From the NCBI GenBank assembly GCA_900316245.1, contig ONCE01000001.1:1-64000 (forward strand): a DNA stretch of 64,000 nt, given 5' to 3'. The notes beneath the pieces are model-generated. The model was not told the origin of the DNA. It saw only the letters and a list, made by a program, of their open reading frames with translations, and searched no databases. The position numbers were made by a program, and so were the translations under genes. Shown here piece by piece: positions 50,503-58,058 of the stretch. Position 1 is the first letter of the stretch, and every line of letters begins with the position of its first letter. This DNA is from an uncultured Bacteroidales bacterium (GTDB lineage Bacteria; Bacteroidota; Bacteroidia; Bacteroidales; UBA932).

Positions 50503-51693
50503 TTAGTTGGCCACATTCTTATGAAAGTTGTGCAGCCGGTTCTCCACCATCATAGCCACGGAGGCCAGGATATAGTAGACTACGGTCTGAAGGGTCATAT
50601 ACCACAGTTCCGGGGCAATGGCGCTGAGCGACCCCGTATTGCTGAGGGTCATATAGGCCCGGCACCCGAAGGTTGTAGGGAATACATAGGAGATGACCTT
50701 CCAGAAGGGGGAGAAGTTGCTGGCGGGCCAGGTGAAGCCGGTGAGGAACACGGCGATGGGGCACACGAACAGCAGCAATACCAGCACCGTCTCACGCTTG
50801 GTGATGGCCGATGACCAGGTGAAACTGAACACGATGATATCGGCCACGAAGAAGGCCAGGAGCAGGAGCGTATCCCAGAACGAGGCCTGGATGGGCATAT
50901 GGAACAGCCAGGGAATGAGGATGGCGCCATAGACTCCCAGGAACATAAAGATGAGGAAGTAGGCGGCTCCCCGGCCCAGGACAATGCGGCCGGCCCCGTT
51001 GCCTCCCACCAGTCTGGCAAAACTGCGCCCTTCTTCGCGCTGCGTTCCGGCCAGGGTGGTGGATCCGTAGAACATCACCTGCTGCAGAATCATAAACAGG
51101 CACATATACACGAAGAACATGGTGAAGGAGATGTTGGGGTTGTACAGGCGGGTATCGTCGTACTGGATGGGCTCCACCAGCTGAAGGGCGTCCTGCCCGG
51201 TAAAACCGGAAGCCGCGTACCGCTCCGTCTGGATGGTGTGCACCTCGTCCAGCATCACCAGGTTGGTCCCTATGGTAAGGGCCTTGTAATACAGGAAAGT
51301 GGACATATCGGCGTACGTGCTTACGGTGGCCTGCTCCCCGTGGACAATGCGGGTGTCAAAATCTTCGGGGATGAGCACCACGCCGTGCACCTTACCGGAG
51401 GCCATCAGGTTGCGGGCTTCCTCCAGGGAGATGCAGTTGTAGGCCAGTTCGCACTCACGGGTGGCGTCCAGCTTCTGCAGATAGCGGCGGCTGTAGCTTC
51501 CCTGGGACAGGTCCACCACGGCCACGGGCATCTCGTCCACCGAGCCGATGGAGTAAATCCAGTTGTAAAGGGGCGGATACACCAGGCCGGCAAAGCAGAA
51601 GATGATCATCACGCCGCTGTCGTGGAACACTTCCCGCAGCTCGTTGATAAAGATTTGCCAGGTTCCACTGAACCATTTGCTAATGTAACTCAT
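50503..51693 (-). CDS. ABC-2 type exporter permease (second)
   Basis: A 396-aa inner-membrane permease with one N-terminal helix, a large periplasmic segment and about five C-terminal helices, the ABC2_membrane_3 layout. It starts MSYISKWFSGTWQIFINELR at ATG 51693, one base after the previous stop; the longer frame is antisense to nothing useful. Last gene of the tolC-hlyD-permease-permease operon. There is no nucleotide-binding partner in the operon. Confidence 0.87.
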   Translation of the reverse strand: MSYISKWFSGTWQIFINELREVFHDSGVMIIFCFAGLVYPPLYNWIYSIGSVDEMPVAVVDLSQGSYSRRYLQKLDATRECELAYNCISLEEARNLMASGKVHGVVLIPEDFDTRIVHGEQATVSTYADMSTFLYYKALTIGTNLVMLDEVHTIQTERYAASGFTGQDALQLVEPIQYDDTRLYNPNISFTMFFVYMCLFMILQQVMFYGSTTLAGTQREEGRSFARLVGGNGAGRIVLGRGAAYFLIFMFLGVYGAILIPWLFHMPIQASFWDTLLLLAFFVADIIVFSFTWSSAITKRETVLVLLLFVCPIAVFLTGFTWPASNFSPFWKVISYVFPTTFGCRAYMTLSNTGSLSAIAPELWYMTLQTVVYYILASVAMMVENRLHNFHKNVAN

Positions 51694-51694
51694 A

Positions 51695-52861
51695 TTAGTT
51701 CCTGGGATAATTCTGATACTTATAGGCGTTGTACAGGCGCTTGTACAGGAAGAGGGGCAGCAGCTGGAATCCCAGCAGGGCAATCAGGTACGGCCACCAG
51801 GCGGCGAAACCGTTTCCAAAGTAGACCACCTGCGTGTAAATCAAGTAGTAGAAGCGGAGCGGGAAGAGCACGCTGAGTCCCTGGACACCGGCCGGCAGGG
51901 CCGATATGGGCAGGGTGAATCCGGCAAAGGAGAAGCCCAGCACGCTGTAAAGGGCACTCAGGCAGACGCCCAGACGCAGGGTAGGTACTGCGGACACGAT
52001 GAACACCGCAATGGCTTCATAGGCCAGGATCATGGCAAAAGTGGCCAGGATGAGCCAGCCCACGGACCCGGCGCAGGGGTAATGGAGCGGGCCGAAGAGC
52101 AGCAGCTGCAGGCAGACGCCCAGCACGGTGAAGAGCACGGTGTAAGGCACCAGTTTCCCCATAATGGCCGTCCAGAGGTCGTCTCCGGTGGTCTCCAGTA
52201 GCTGCTTGGAAGTACCGTACTTGAGCTCGGAGCCCACGGAGTAGGCCACTACCAGCGTGACGCACATCCCCAGAATGCCCGCCAGGATCATATTGATCAG
52301 GTAATAGGCATAATTGGTGGGGGCGTTGCCGATATAGTGGGCGTCCAGGGTAACGGGCTGCAGGCGTCCCATAATTTCGCTTTCGGGGACTCCCTTGGCC
52401 CTCAGGACCTGCCGCTGCACGGCGCCGTTGGTGAGGTTGACCATATACAGGATGTCCTTGTAGGCCAGAGCCCCTCCGATGACCGGATACATCAGGTTCA
52501 CCTGGACCTGCATCTTGGGGCAGTGGAAAGCCTGCACCTCCCGGTCAAAATGTTCCGGAACCACCACGTAGCCGTTGATGCGGCCGGTCTCCAACTCCCG
52601 CTGGGCAGCCGACAGGGAGGCAAACTCCACTACCTGGCCCATCTGGGTGGCATCCAGCTGCTGGCGGAAGTTGCGGGACGTGGACGAATTGTCCAAGTCC
52701 ACAACCCCAATCCGCAGTTTCTGCGGGAAGCCTTCCTTCATAAAGGTGGTGAAGAACAGCGTGGCGGCCAGCATCACGCCCACCGAGCCCAGGAAGTAGA
52801 TGGGCCGATTGCACCAGATGCGGATTTCACGCCGGATTACGTTATAAAGATTCTGTAGCAT
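51695..52861 (-). CDS. ABC-2 type exporter permease (first)
   Basis: A 388-aa permease paralogous in layout to the next gene: N-terminal helix (residues ~18-36), long periplasmic part, then five helices including VYYGNGFAAWWPYL-like hydrophobic segments near the end. It shares a base with the hlyD-like stop (52861). In enteric YhiI/YhhJ-type systems such permeases work with an ATPase, not present here. Confidence 0.87.
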   Translation of the reverse strand: MLQNLYNVIRREIRIWCNRPIYFLGSVGVMLAATLFFTTFMKEGFPQKLRIGVVDLDNSSTSRNFRQQLDATQMGQVVEFASLSAAQRELETGRINGYVVVPEHFDREVQAFHCPKMQVQVNLMYPVIGGALAYKDILYMVNLTNGAVQRQVLRAKGVPESEIMGRLQPVTLDAHYIGNAPTNYAYYLINMILAGILGMCVTLVVAYSVGSELKYGTSKQLLETTGDDLWTAIMGKLVPYTVLFTVLGVCLQLLLFGPLHYPCAGSVGWLILATFAMILAYEAIAVFIVSAVPTLRLGVCLSALYSVLGFSFAGFTLPISALPAGVQGLSVLFPLRFYYLIYTQVVYFGNGFAAWWPYLIALLGFQLLPLFLYKRLYNAYKYQNYPRN

Positions 52862-53850
52862 TATTTTTCTTTGGCAATCATAATGGCACTCATGCCGGGA
52901 CGGAGACCCTCCACGGGGGCCAGGGGGCGGCAGCGTACTTCGAAGGTGCGGGTGTCAAATTCACCCATTTCCTTGGTGGCGCGCCAGGTGGCGTAGGATT
53001 CACGGACAGCCAGGTAGTAGACCACGGCTTCCACTTCGCGGTTATCGAGGGCGGGAATCTTCAGGCTTACGTGCTGGCCGGACTGCAGGCTGTGCAGGCG
53101 GTCTTCCCGGATGTTGAAGGTGAACCACATATCGCTGAGGTCCTGGATGGTCATAATGGGGGAACCCTGTCCCACCAGTTCACCCACCTTGGGGTAACGG
53201 GCGGCAATGACACCGTCGGAAGGGGAGGTGAGGTTGATTTCGTCCAGATAGGCGTTCACCAGTTCCACGGCGGCGTTGGCCCGTTCCACCAGGGCCACGG
53301 CGGCATCCTTGTCTTCCTGACGGGCGCCCTTCACGGCCATATCGTACTGGCTCTTGGCGGCGTGGGCCGTAGCAACGGCAGCCTTGTACTGGGCTTCCAC
53401 CTCGTCAAACTTCTGGTCGGAGACCACTTTCTCTTCGTGCAGGGCCTTGATGCGCTCATAGGATTTGCGCATCACGTCTTCGCCCACCAGGGCTTTCTGC
53501 CAGATTTCGTAAGCGCCGGTGATCTGTTCCTGCTGGGCGCCGTTGTAAGCCTTGTTGCGCTGGGCCACGGCGGCGGCCTTGGCGGCGTTGGCTTCGGCTA
53601 TCTTGGAACGGATCTCAGGAGAGTCGATGACCACCAGGGTGTCGCCCTTGTGCACCATCTGTCCTTCCTGGGCCCGGAAGGACTCAATACGGCCGGGAAC
53701 CTTGCCGGACACGCGGTATTCGGTGGCTTCCGCCTCGCCCTGGATGACTTTGTCCTTGGGGCGGGATACCATATAGCCAATGACGGCCACTACCAGGACC
53801 AGGCCCACGAGGCCGGCCACACCTGCAATCAGATTGTAATTCTTTTTCAT
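52861..53850 (-). CDS. HlyD-family periplasmic adaptor
   Basis: A 329-aa membrane-fusion protein, starting MKKNYNLIAGVAGLVGLVLV (N-terminal anchor), followed by the half-lipoyl motif VSGKVPGRIESF, an alpha-helical hairpin (about 95-215) and the second half-lipoyl/beta-barrel region INLTSPSDGVIAARYPKVG. It links the permeases to TolC. It starts 12 nt before the tolC-like stop and overlaps the first permease start by one base. Confidence 0.92.
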   Translation of the reverse strand: MKKNYNLIAGVAGLVGLVLVVAVIGYMVSRPKDKVIQGEAEATEYRVSGKVPGRIESFRAQEGQMVHKGDTLVVIDSPEIRSKIAEANAAKAAAVAQRNKAYNGAQQEQITGAYEIWQKALVGEDVMRKSYERIKALHEEKVVSDQKFDEVEAQYKAAVATAHAAKSQYDMAVKGARQEDKDAAVALVERANAAVELVNAYLDEINLTSPSDGVIAARYPKVGELVGQGSPIMTIQDLSDMWFTFNIREDRLHSLQSGQHVSLKIPALDNREVEAVVYYLAVRESYATWRATKEMGEFDTRTFEVRCRPLAPVEGLRPGMSAIMIAKEK

Positions 53851-53862
53851 AATTTATATTTC

Positions 53863-55437
53863 TTATTTGATATTTCCTTGGGCTTTGTTCAAAGATGCTG
53901 CGGCCATCTGGTATTCGATGCCGGCATCGATATATTCACTGTGGGCACTGAGCCAGGCTGTCTGGGCTCCCAGCACCGTATTGGTGGGAAGGACGCCGGC
54001 CTCGTAGGCCAGGTTGGCCTTGCGGAGGTTCTCCTCGGCGCTCTCCAGGTTGGAGAGGGTCATCTCCACTTTCTCGCGGGCTTCCACGAAGACCTTCCGC
54101 TGCTGGGCCACCTGCAGGCCGATGAGCTCGCGGGCATCTTCGTACTGGGTCCGGTACAGACCGGCTTCGGCCTTGGCTTTCTTATAGCGGTTCACGTTTT
54201 CCAGGCCGTGGAAGATGGGGACGTTGACCATCACGCCGGCCACCACCGTGCCGCCGTTCCAGGTGTTCTGGATGCCGTTGAAGGCATTGGGGTTGGAGAT
54301 GAGGTAGTTGGCGGTGAGGGCTACCTGGGGCATCAGGTCGGCCCGTACCACTTTGGCCTTCTTTTCATAGATCTGCTGGGCCAGCTGGAGGCTGCGGGTC
54401 TCGGGACGGTCGGCGTAGATGTCTTCCAGGGACTTGTCCGCCGGGCACTCCGGCTCGGGAATCACCTCGATGGTTTCATCGGCCAGGATAATCTCGCTGT
54501 CCAGGGGCAGGCCGATGCGCTTGCAAAGCAGCATCTTGGAAAGCGTGAGGCCGTTGTCGGCCTTGGTGAGGAGCATCTGCGCCTCGTTGGCTTTCACCTT
54601 CACCTGCAGGGCGTCGGATTCGGTGGCTACGCCGGCAGATATGGATTTCTCCACATCGGTCTGCATCTCCTGCAGGAGGGCCAGGTAGCTTTCGGCCAGT
54701 TTCTTCTTGTTGGCGATGGAGATGATCTGCCAGTAGGCCTGGTCCACGTCCATCACCACATCTGCGTACTTCATTTCGTATTTGCTCTGGGCCAGGTCCT
54801 GGGCCAGGGCGGCCATCTGGTTGCTGTAGATGATCTTACCGCCCACGAATACGGGCTGCTTGACGGTGACGGCTCCTACCCAGATGTTGTGGAGGTCCGG
54901 GTGCAGGGCTTTGTCAATGTCGGTCCCGATGGCGTTCACCGGTTCGGCAATGTTGGGAACCAGTCCGGCCAGGGAGGAGGGGTCTACGCCCTGGAGCATT
55001 TGCAGGACCGTCTGCCACATAGGGCTGCCCATATAGTCGAGGGCCAGGGCGGGGTTGGTCTTGATGGCGGTCATCAGCTCGGTCATCTTCTGGGTCATGG
55101 CGGCGCTCATCTGCTGGGTGGCTCCGGCCATGGCGGCATCCAGCTGGCCCTGTACCAGGGTTCCGGCGTTCTGCAGGAGGGCGCTCTGGCCGTCGCTGAT
55201 GAGGGCTATGTCGCGACTGTTATATAGGTACGCGCCCGTAGCGCTTACATTGGGGAAGTAGTTGGCCAGGGCAATCTTGCGGTCGTAGGAGGCCATCTCA
55301 ATCTGGCCACGGGCCTGCTCCAGGTCTTTGCTTTGCTGGACGGCCATCTGCCGGCAGTCTTCCAGGGTCAGGGTCTGCTGGGCGGAAGCCGTGAGGGCTG
55401 CCAATCCCAGAAGGGTTACAAGAAGAGTTTTTTTCAT
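53863..55437 (-). CDS. TolC-like outer-membrane efflux protein
   Basis: A 524-aa exported protein with signal peptide MKKTLLVTLLGLAALTASAQ and the OEP helical repeat structure of TolC. It is longer than E. coli TolC by an insertion around 85-180 rich in Met, Gln and Thr. It starts the exporter operon and has its own promoter about 50 nt upstream. The AraC regulator is divergent across a 180-nt gap. Confidence 0.9.
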   Translation of the reverse strand: MKKTLLVTLLGLAALTASAQQTLTLEDCRQMAVQQSKDLEQARGQIEMASYDRKIALANYFPNVSATGAYLYNSRDIALISDGQSALLQNAGTLVQGQLDAAMAGATQQMSAAMTQKMTELMTAIKTNPALALDYMGSPMWQTVLQMLQGVDPSSLAGLVPNIAEPVNAIGTDIDKALHPDLHNIWVGAVTVKQPVFVGGKIIYSNQMAALAQDLAQSKYEMKYADVVMDVDQAYWQIISIANKKKLAESYLALLQEMQTDVEKSISAGVATESDALQVKVKANEAQMLLTKADNGLTLSKMLLCKRIGLPLDSEIILADETIEVIPEPECPADKSLEDIYADRPETRSLQLAQQIYEKKAKVVRADLMPQVALTANYLISNPNAFNGIQNTWNGGTVVAGVMVNVPIFHGLENVNRYKKAKAEAGLYRTQYEDARELIGLQVAQQRKVFVEAREKVEMTLSNLESAEENLRKANLAYEAGVLPTNTVLGAQTAWLSAHSEYIDAGIEYQMAAASLNKAQGNIK

Positions 55438-55491
55438 ATAATTGTCATTTTGTCAAATTGTCGTTTTGGGAAACGTTATTCTTTCGGGTTG

Positions 55492-55499
55492 CAAAATTA
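55492..55499 (-). promoter_or_regulatory. -7 promoter box for the exporter operon
   Basis: Minus-strand TAATTTTG, 54 nt before the tolC-like ATG. The 180-nt gap to the AraC gene is AT-rich and is the likely regulator binding region. Confidence 0.6.
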
Positions 55500-55593
55500 C
55501 TGCCATTTTTGCACAATGTTGGGAGCTTTTAGGGGACAGAATTATTCAAAAGGTCGAATTATGCGTCTTTTTGCAAATATCGAATAAAAGCAT

Positions 55594-55601
55594 TACCTTT
55601 G
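55594..55601 (+). promoter_or_regulatory. -7 promoter box for the AraC-type regulator
   Basis: TACCTTTG, 16 nt before the ATG at 55618. Confidence 0.6.
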
Positions 55602-55617
55602 TCAAAAATTCGCATCT

Positions 55618-56550
55618 ATGGAGAAAGAAACCCTGCAAACCATTGATATCAAGCGCATCCTGGCGCTGGCTCCCATCATTGATGAGTACTCCCTGGGAAC
55701 CGACTTCATTATGGGAGAGGTGAGCGGTAAAAAGGTTGAAAAGAGCGAGGCCATCCTGTCCATGCTCAAGTACCCCGTGCGCTTTGACGGCCATATCATC
55801 TTCTTCCTCAAGAAGGGGCACTTCTCCATGGACCTTAATCTTAATACGTACGAGTTAAAGCCCCAGTCGCTGCTGGTCTGCGTGCCGGGGAACATCATCA
55901 AGCTCTCGTCCTATGACGAAGACCACATCGGGGATGCGGAACTCTATTTCGTGCTGGCTTCGCAGGAGTTTATGAACGGCATCCGCTTTGACTTCAACAA
56001 GATCTTCCAGGAGACGCTGAGCCTCTGGAAGAATCCCTGCATCACGTTAAGCGAGGGAGATTTGTATTTGGCCGAAGAATATTTCAAGCTGGGCCGAAGC
56101 ATCGTGCTGGGAGAGCAGCTGAACAAGAAGGAAATCCTGGGTTCGCTGCTAACCTCTTTCACCTATGCGGTCCTGGATGTCTGGACCCGTAGAATCAACG
56201 AGGCCAAGGAGGATGAGAATCCCTCATCGGCCCGCGTGAACCAGCTCTTCGAGCGGTTTATGTCGCTGGTGACGGAGTACCACATCACGCAGCGGGGGAT
56301 GGCGTTCTATGCAGAGAAGCTCTGCCTTACGCCCAAGTATCTGTCCAAACTGGTAAAACAGGCAAGCGGACGCAGTGCGCCCGCCTGGATAGATTCGTTT
56401 GTGATTCTGGAAGCCAAGAATATGCTCAAGTACTCAGACAAGAGCATCAAGGAAATCGTCTATGAACTCCATTTCCCCAACCAGTCCGTCTTTTACAAGT
56501 TCTTCAAGGCCCATACGGGTATGACTCCCTCGGAATACCGGAGAGGCTAG
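55618..56550 (+). CDS. AraC family transcriptional regulator
   Basis: A 310-aa protein with an N-terminal cupin-like sensing domain and a C-terminal double helix-turn-helix (about 205-308): LCLTPKYLSKLVKQASGRS, then SIKEIVYELHFPNQSVFYK and FFKAHTGMTPSEYRRG. It is divergent from the tolC operon, so it probably controls it. Its inducer is unknown. Its stop overlaps the convergent metallopeptidase by 4 nt. Confidence 0.92.
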   Translation: MEKETLQTIDIKRILALAPIIDEYSLGTDFIMGEVSGKKVEKSEAILSMLKYPVRFDGHIIFFLKKGHFSMDLNLNTYELKPQSLLVCVPGNIIKLSSYDEDHIGDAELYFVLASQEFMNGIRFDFNKIFQETLSLWKNPCITLSEGDLYLAEEYFKLGRSIVLGEQLNKKEILGSLLTSFTYAVLDVWTRRINEAKEDENPSSARVNQLFERFMSLVTEYHITQRGMAFYAEKLCLTPKYLSKLVKQASGRSAPAWIDSFVILEAKNMLKYSDKSIKEIVYELHFPNQSVFYKFFKAHTGMTPSEYRRG

Positions 56551-57413
56551 AGCTGGCTGTCGGAGAGGCTGAAGGTGTCTCCCTGGCGGATGTCTCCGGT
56601 GGTGAGGCCCTTCTTGAGCCAGCGCATACGCTGGGCGGCCGTCCCGTGGGTGAAGGATTCCTCCACGGCGAAGCCCTGGGCCTTCTTCTGGAGATAGTCG
56701 TCTCCGATGACCTGGGCGCAGCGGATGGCTTCTTCCAGGTCTCCGTCTTCCAGCGAGCCGAAGAGGGCGTTCTCGTAGTGGCCCCATACGCCGGCGTAGA
56801 AATCGGCCTGTAACTCTATGCGCACGCTCATATGGTTGGCTTCGGCCTTGGACATCCGGGCCATCTTGGCGTGGGCCTGGTCCAGGGTGCCCAGCAGGTG
56901 CTGGACGTGGTGGCCTACCTCATGAGCTATTACGTACGCGTACGCGAAGTCGCCGTCGGCCCCCAGTTGCTGGCGCATACTGGAGAAGAAGGAAAGGTCT
57001 ATGTAGAGGTTTTCATCGGCCGAACAGTAGAAGGGTCCCATGGCGGCTTGGCCCTGCCCGCAGGAGGTGGAGGTGCTGCCGGTGTAGAGAACCAGGGTAG
57101 GGGCCTTGTAGGCACCCAGGCCGTTGTCTGCGAAGTACTGGGTCCAGACGTCTTCCGTAGAAGCCAGGATCTGGCGGGAGAATTTGGCCAGGGCTTCGTT
57201 TTCCGGAGTGGGCTCGTAGCTGGTGACGGTCTTGCCCACGCCCATACCGCCGGATTTTTCTACATTTTGAATCACGTCTCCCAGGTCTCCTCCCATCAGG
57301 AAAGTAACCAGAGCTACTACCAATACGCCGCCAATGCCCAGGCCGGCAGCCTTGCCGGTGATGCCTCTGCGGTCTTCTACGTGGATGCTTTCGCGTCTTC
57401 CGTCCAGTCTCAT
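56547..57413 (-). CDS. YpfJ-type neutral zinc metallopeptidase
   Basis: A 288-aa protein starting MRLDGRRES, with one transmembrane helix (about residues 21-45), and the zinc motif HEVGHHVQHLLG around residue 166. It matches the putative neutral zinc metallopeptidase (YpfJ) family, of unknown substrate. It has its own promoter (TAACTTTG, 57445-57438), divergent from purE. Confidence 0.9.
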   Translation of the reverse strand: MRLDGRRESIHVEDRRGITGKAAGLGIGGVLVVALVTFLMGGDLGDVIQNVEKSGGMGVGKTVTSYEPTPENEALAKFSRQILASTEDVWTQYFADNGLGAYKAPTLVLYTGSTSTSCGQGQAAMGPFYCSADENLYIDLSFFSSMRQQLGADGDFAYAYVIAHEVGHHVQHLLGTLDQAHAKMARMSKAEANHMSVRIELQADFYAGVWGHYENALFGSLEDGDLEEAIRCAQVIGDDYLQKKAQGFAVEESFTHGTAAQRMRWLKKGLTTGDIRQGDTFSLSDSQL

Positions 57414-57437
57414 AGATATCAGTTTTAGTTGTTGTCA

Positions 57438-57445
57438 CAAAGTTA
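57438..57445 (-). promoter_or_regulatory. -7 promoter box for the YpfJ-type peptidase
   Basis: Minus-strand TAACTTTG, 24 nt before the ATG. Confidence 0.6.
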
Positions 57446-57501
57446 ATAAAAATGTTGGTAAAATTCTTCTTGCCTTTCTTGTAAGAATGCCGGATTCGGT
57501 T

Positions 57502-57509
57502 TAACTTTG
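57502..57509 (+). promoter_or_regulatory. -7 promoter box for the purine operon
   Basis: TAACTTTG, 32 nt before purE. The leader is too short for a purine riboswitch. Confidence 0.65.
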
Positions 57510-57541
57510 CAACTTGTTTTTTGGGTTAGTTTTTGTAAAAT

Positions 57542-58009
57542 ATGAAGGTTGCTATTATTATGGGTAGTGCCAGCGACTACGAAGTAATGTCGCCGGCTAT
57601 GTCCACCCTCGATGAATTTGGCATTTCCTACGAGAAAAAAGTGCTTTCCGCCCACCGCAATCCGGGCCCCCTGGCAGAGTATGTGAGCTCCCTCAAGGAC
57701 AAAGGCTGCGAGATTGTGATTGCGGGCGCCGGCGGTGCCGCCCATCTGCCTGGAGTCATAGCCGCCCTCACCACGCTCCCTGTAATCGGGGTGCCGGTGA
57801 AATCCAAGGCTCTGATGGGAATGGACTCCCTCCTGTCCATTGTGCAGATGCCCTCCGGAATCCCTGTAGCCACCATGGCCATCGACGGTTCCAAGAATGC
57901 TGCCCTCTACGCAGTAGCCATCATGGCCCTCCACGACCAGACCCTCGCGCAGAAACTGGAACAGTTCCGCAAACAGCAGAGCGAAAAAGTACTCAATACA
58001 GTAATATAG
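57542..58009 (+). CDS. purE: N5-carboxyaminoimidazole ribonucleotide mutase
   Basis: Class I PurE, 155 aa, converting N5-CAIR to CAIR. MGSASDYEVMSPA is the phosphate-binding loop and SAHRNP the catalytic His motif. First gene of the operon. A terminator lies between it and purL, so PurE may be made in excess. Confidence 0.95.
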   Translation: MKVAIIMGSASDYEVMSPAMSTLDEFGISYEKKVLSAHRNPGPLAEYVSSLKDKGCEIVIAGAGGAAHLPGVIAALTTLPVIGVPVKSKALMGMDSLLSIVQMPSGIPVATMAIDGSKNAALYAVAIMALHDQTLAQKLEQFRKQQSEKVLNTVI

Positions 58010-58013
58010 AATT

Positions 58014-58053
58014 GTGCCCACCACCGCATACGCGCTGGTGGGCACTGCTTTTT
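58014..58053 (+). terminator. Terminator or attenuator between purE and purL
   Basis: A 10-bp perfect stem GTGCCCACCA/TGGTGGGCAC (58014-58023 with 58036-58045) followed by TGCTTTTTAA. It ends 6 nt before the purL ATG. Confidence 0.8.
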
Positions 58054-58058
58054 AATTT

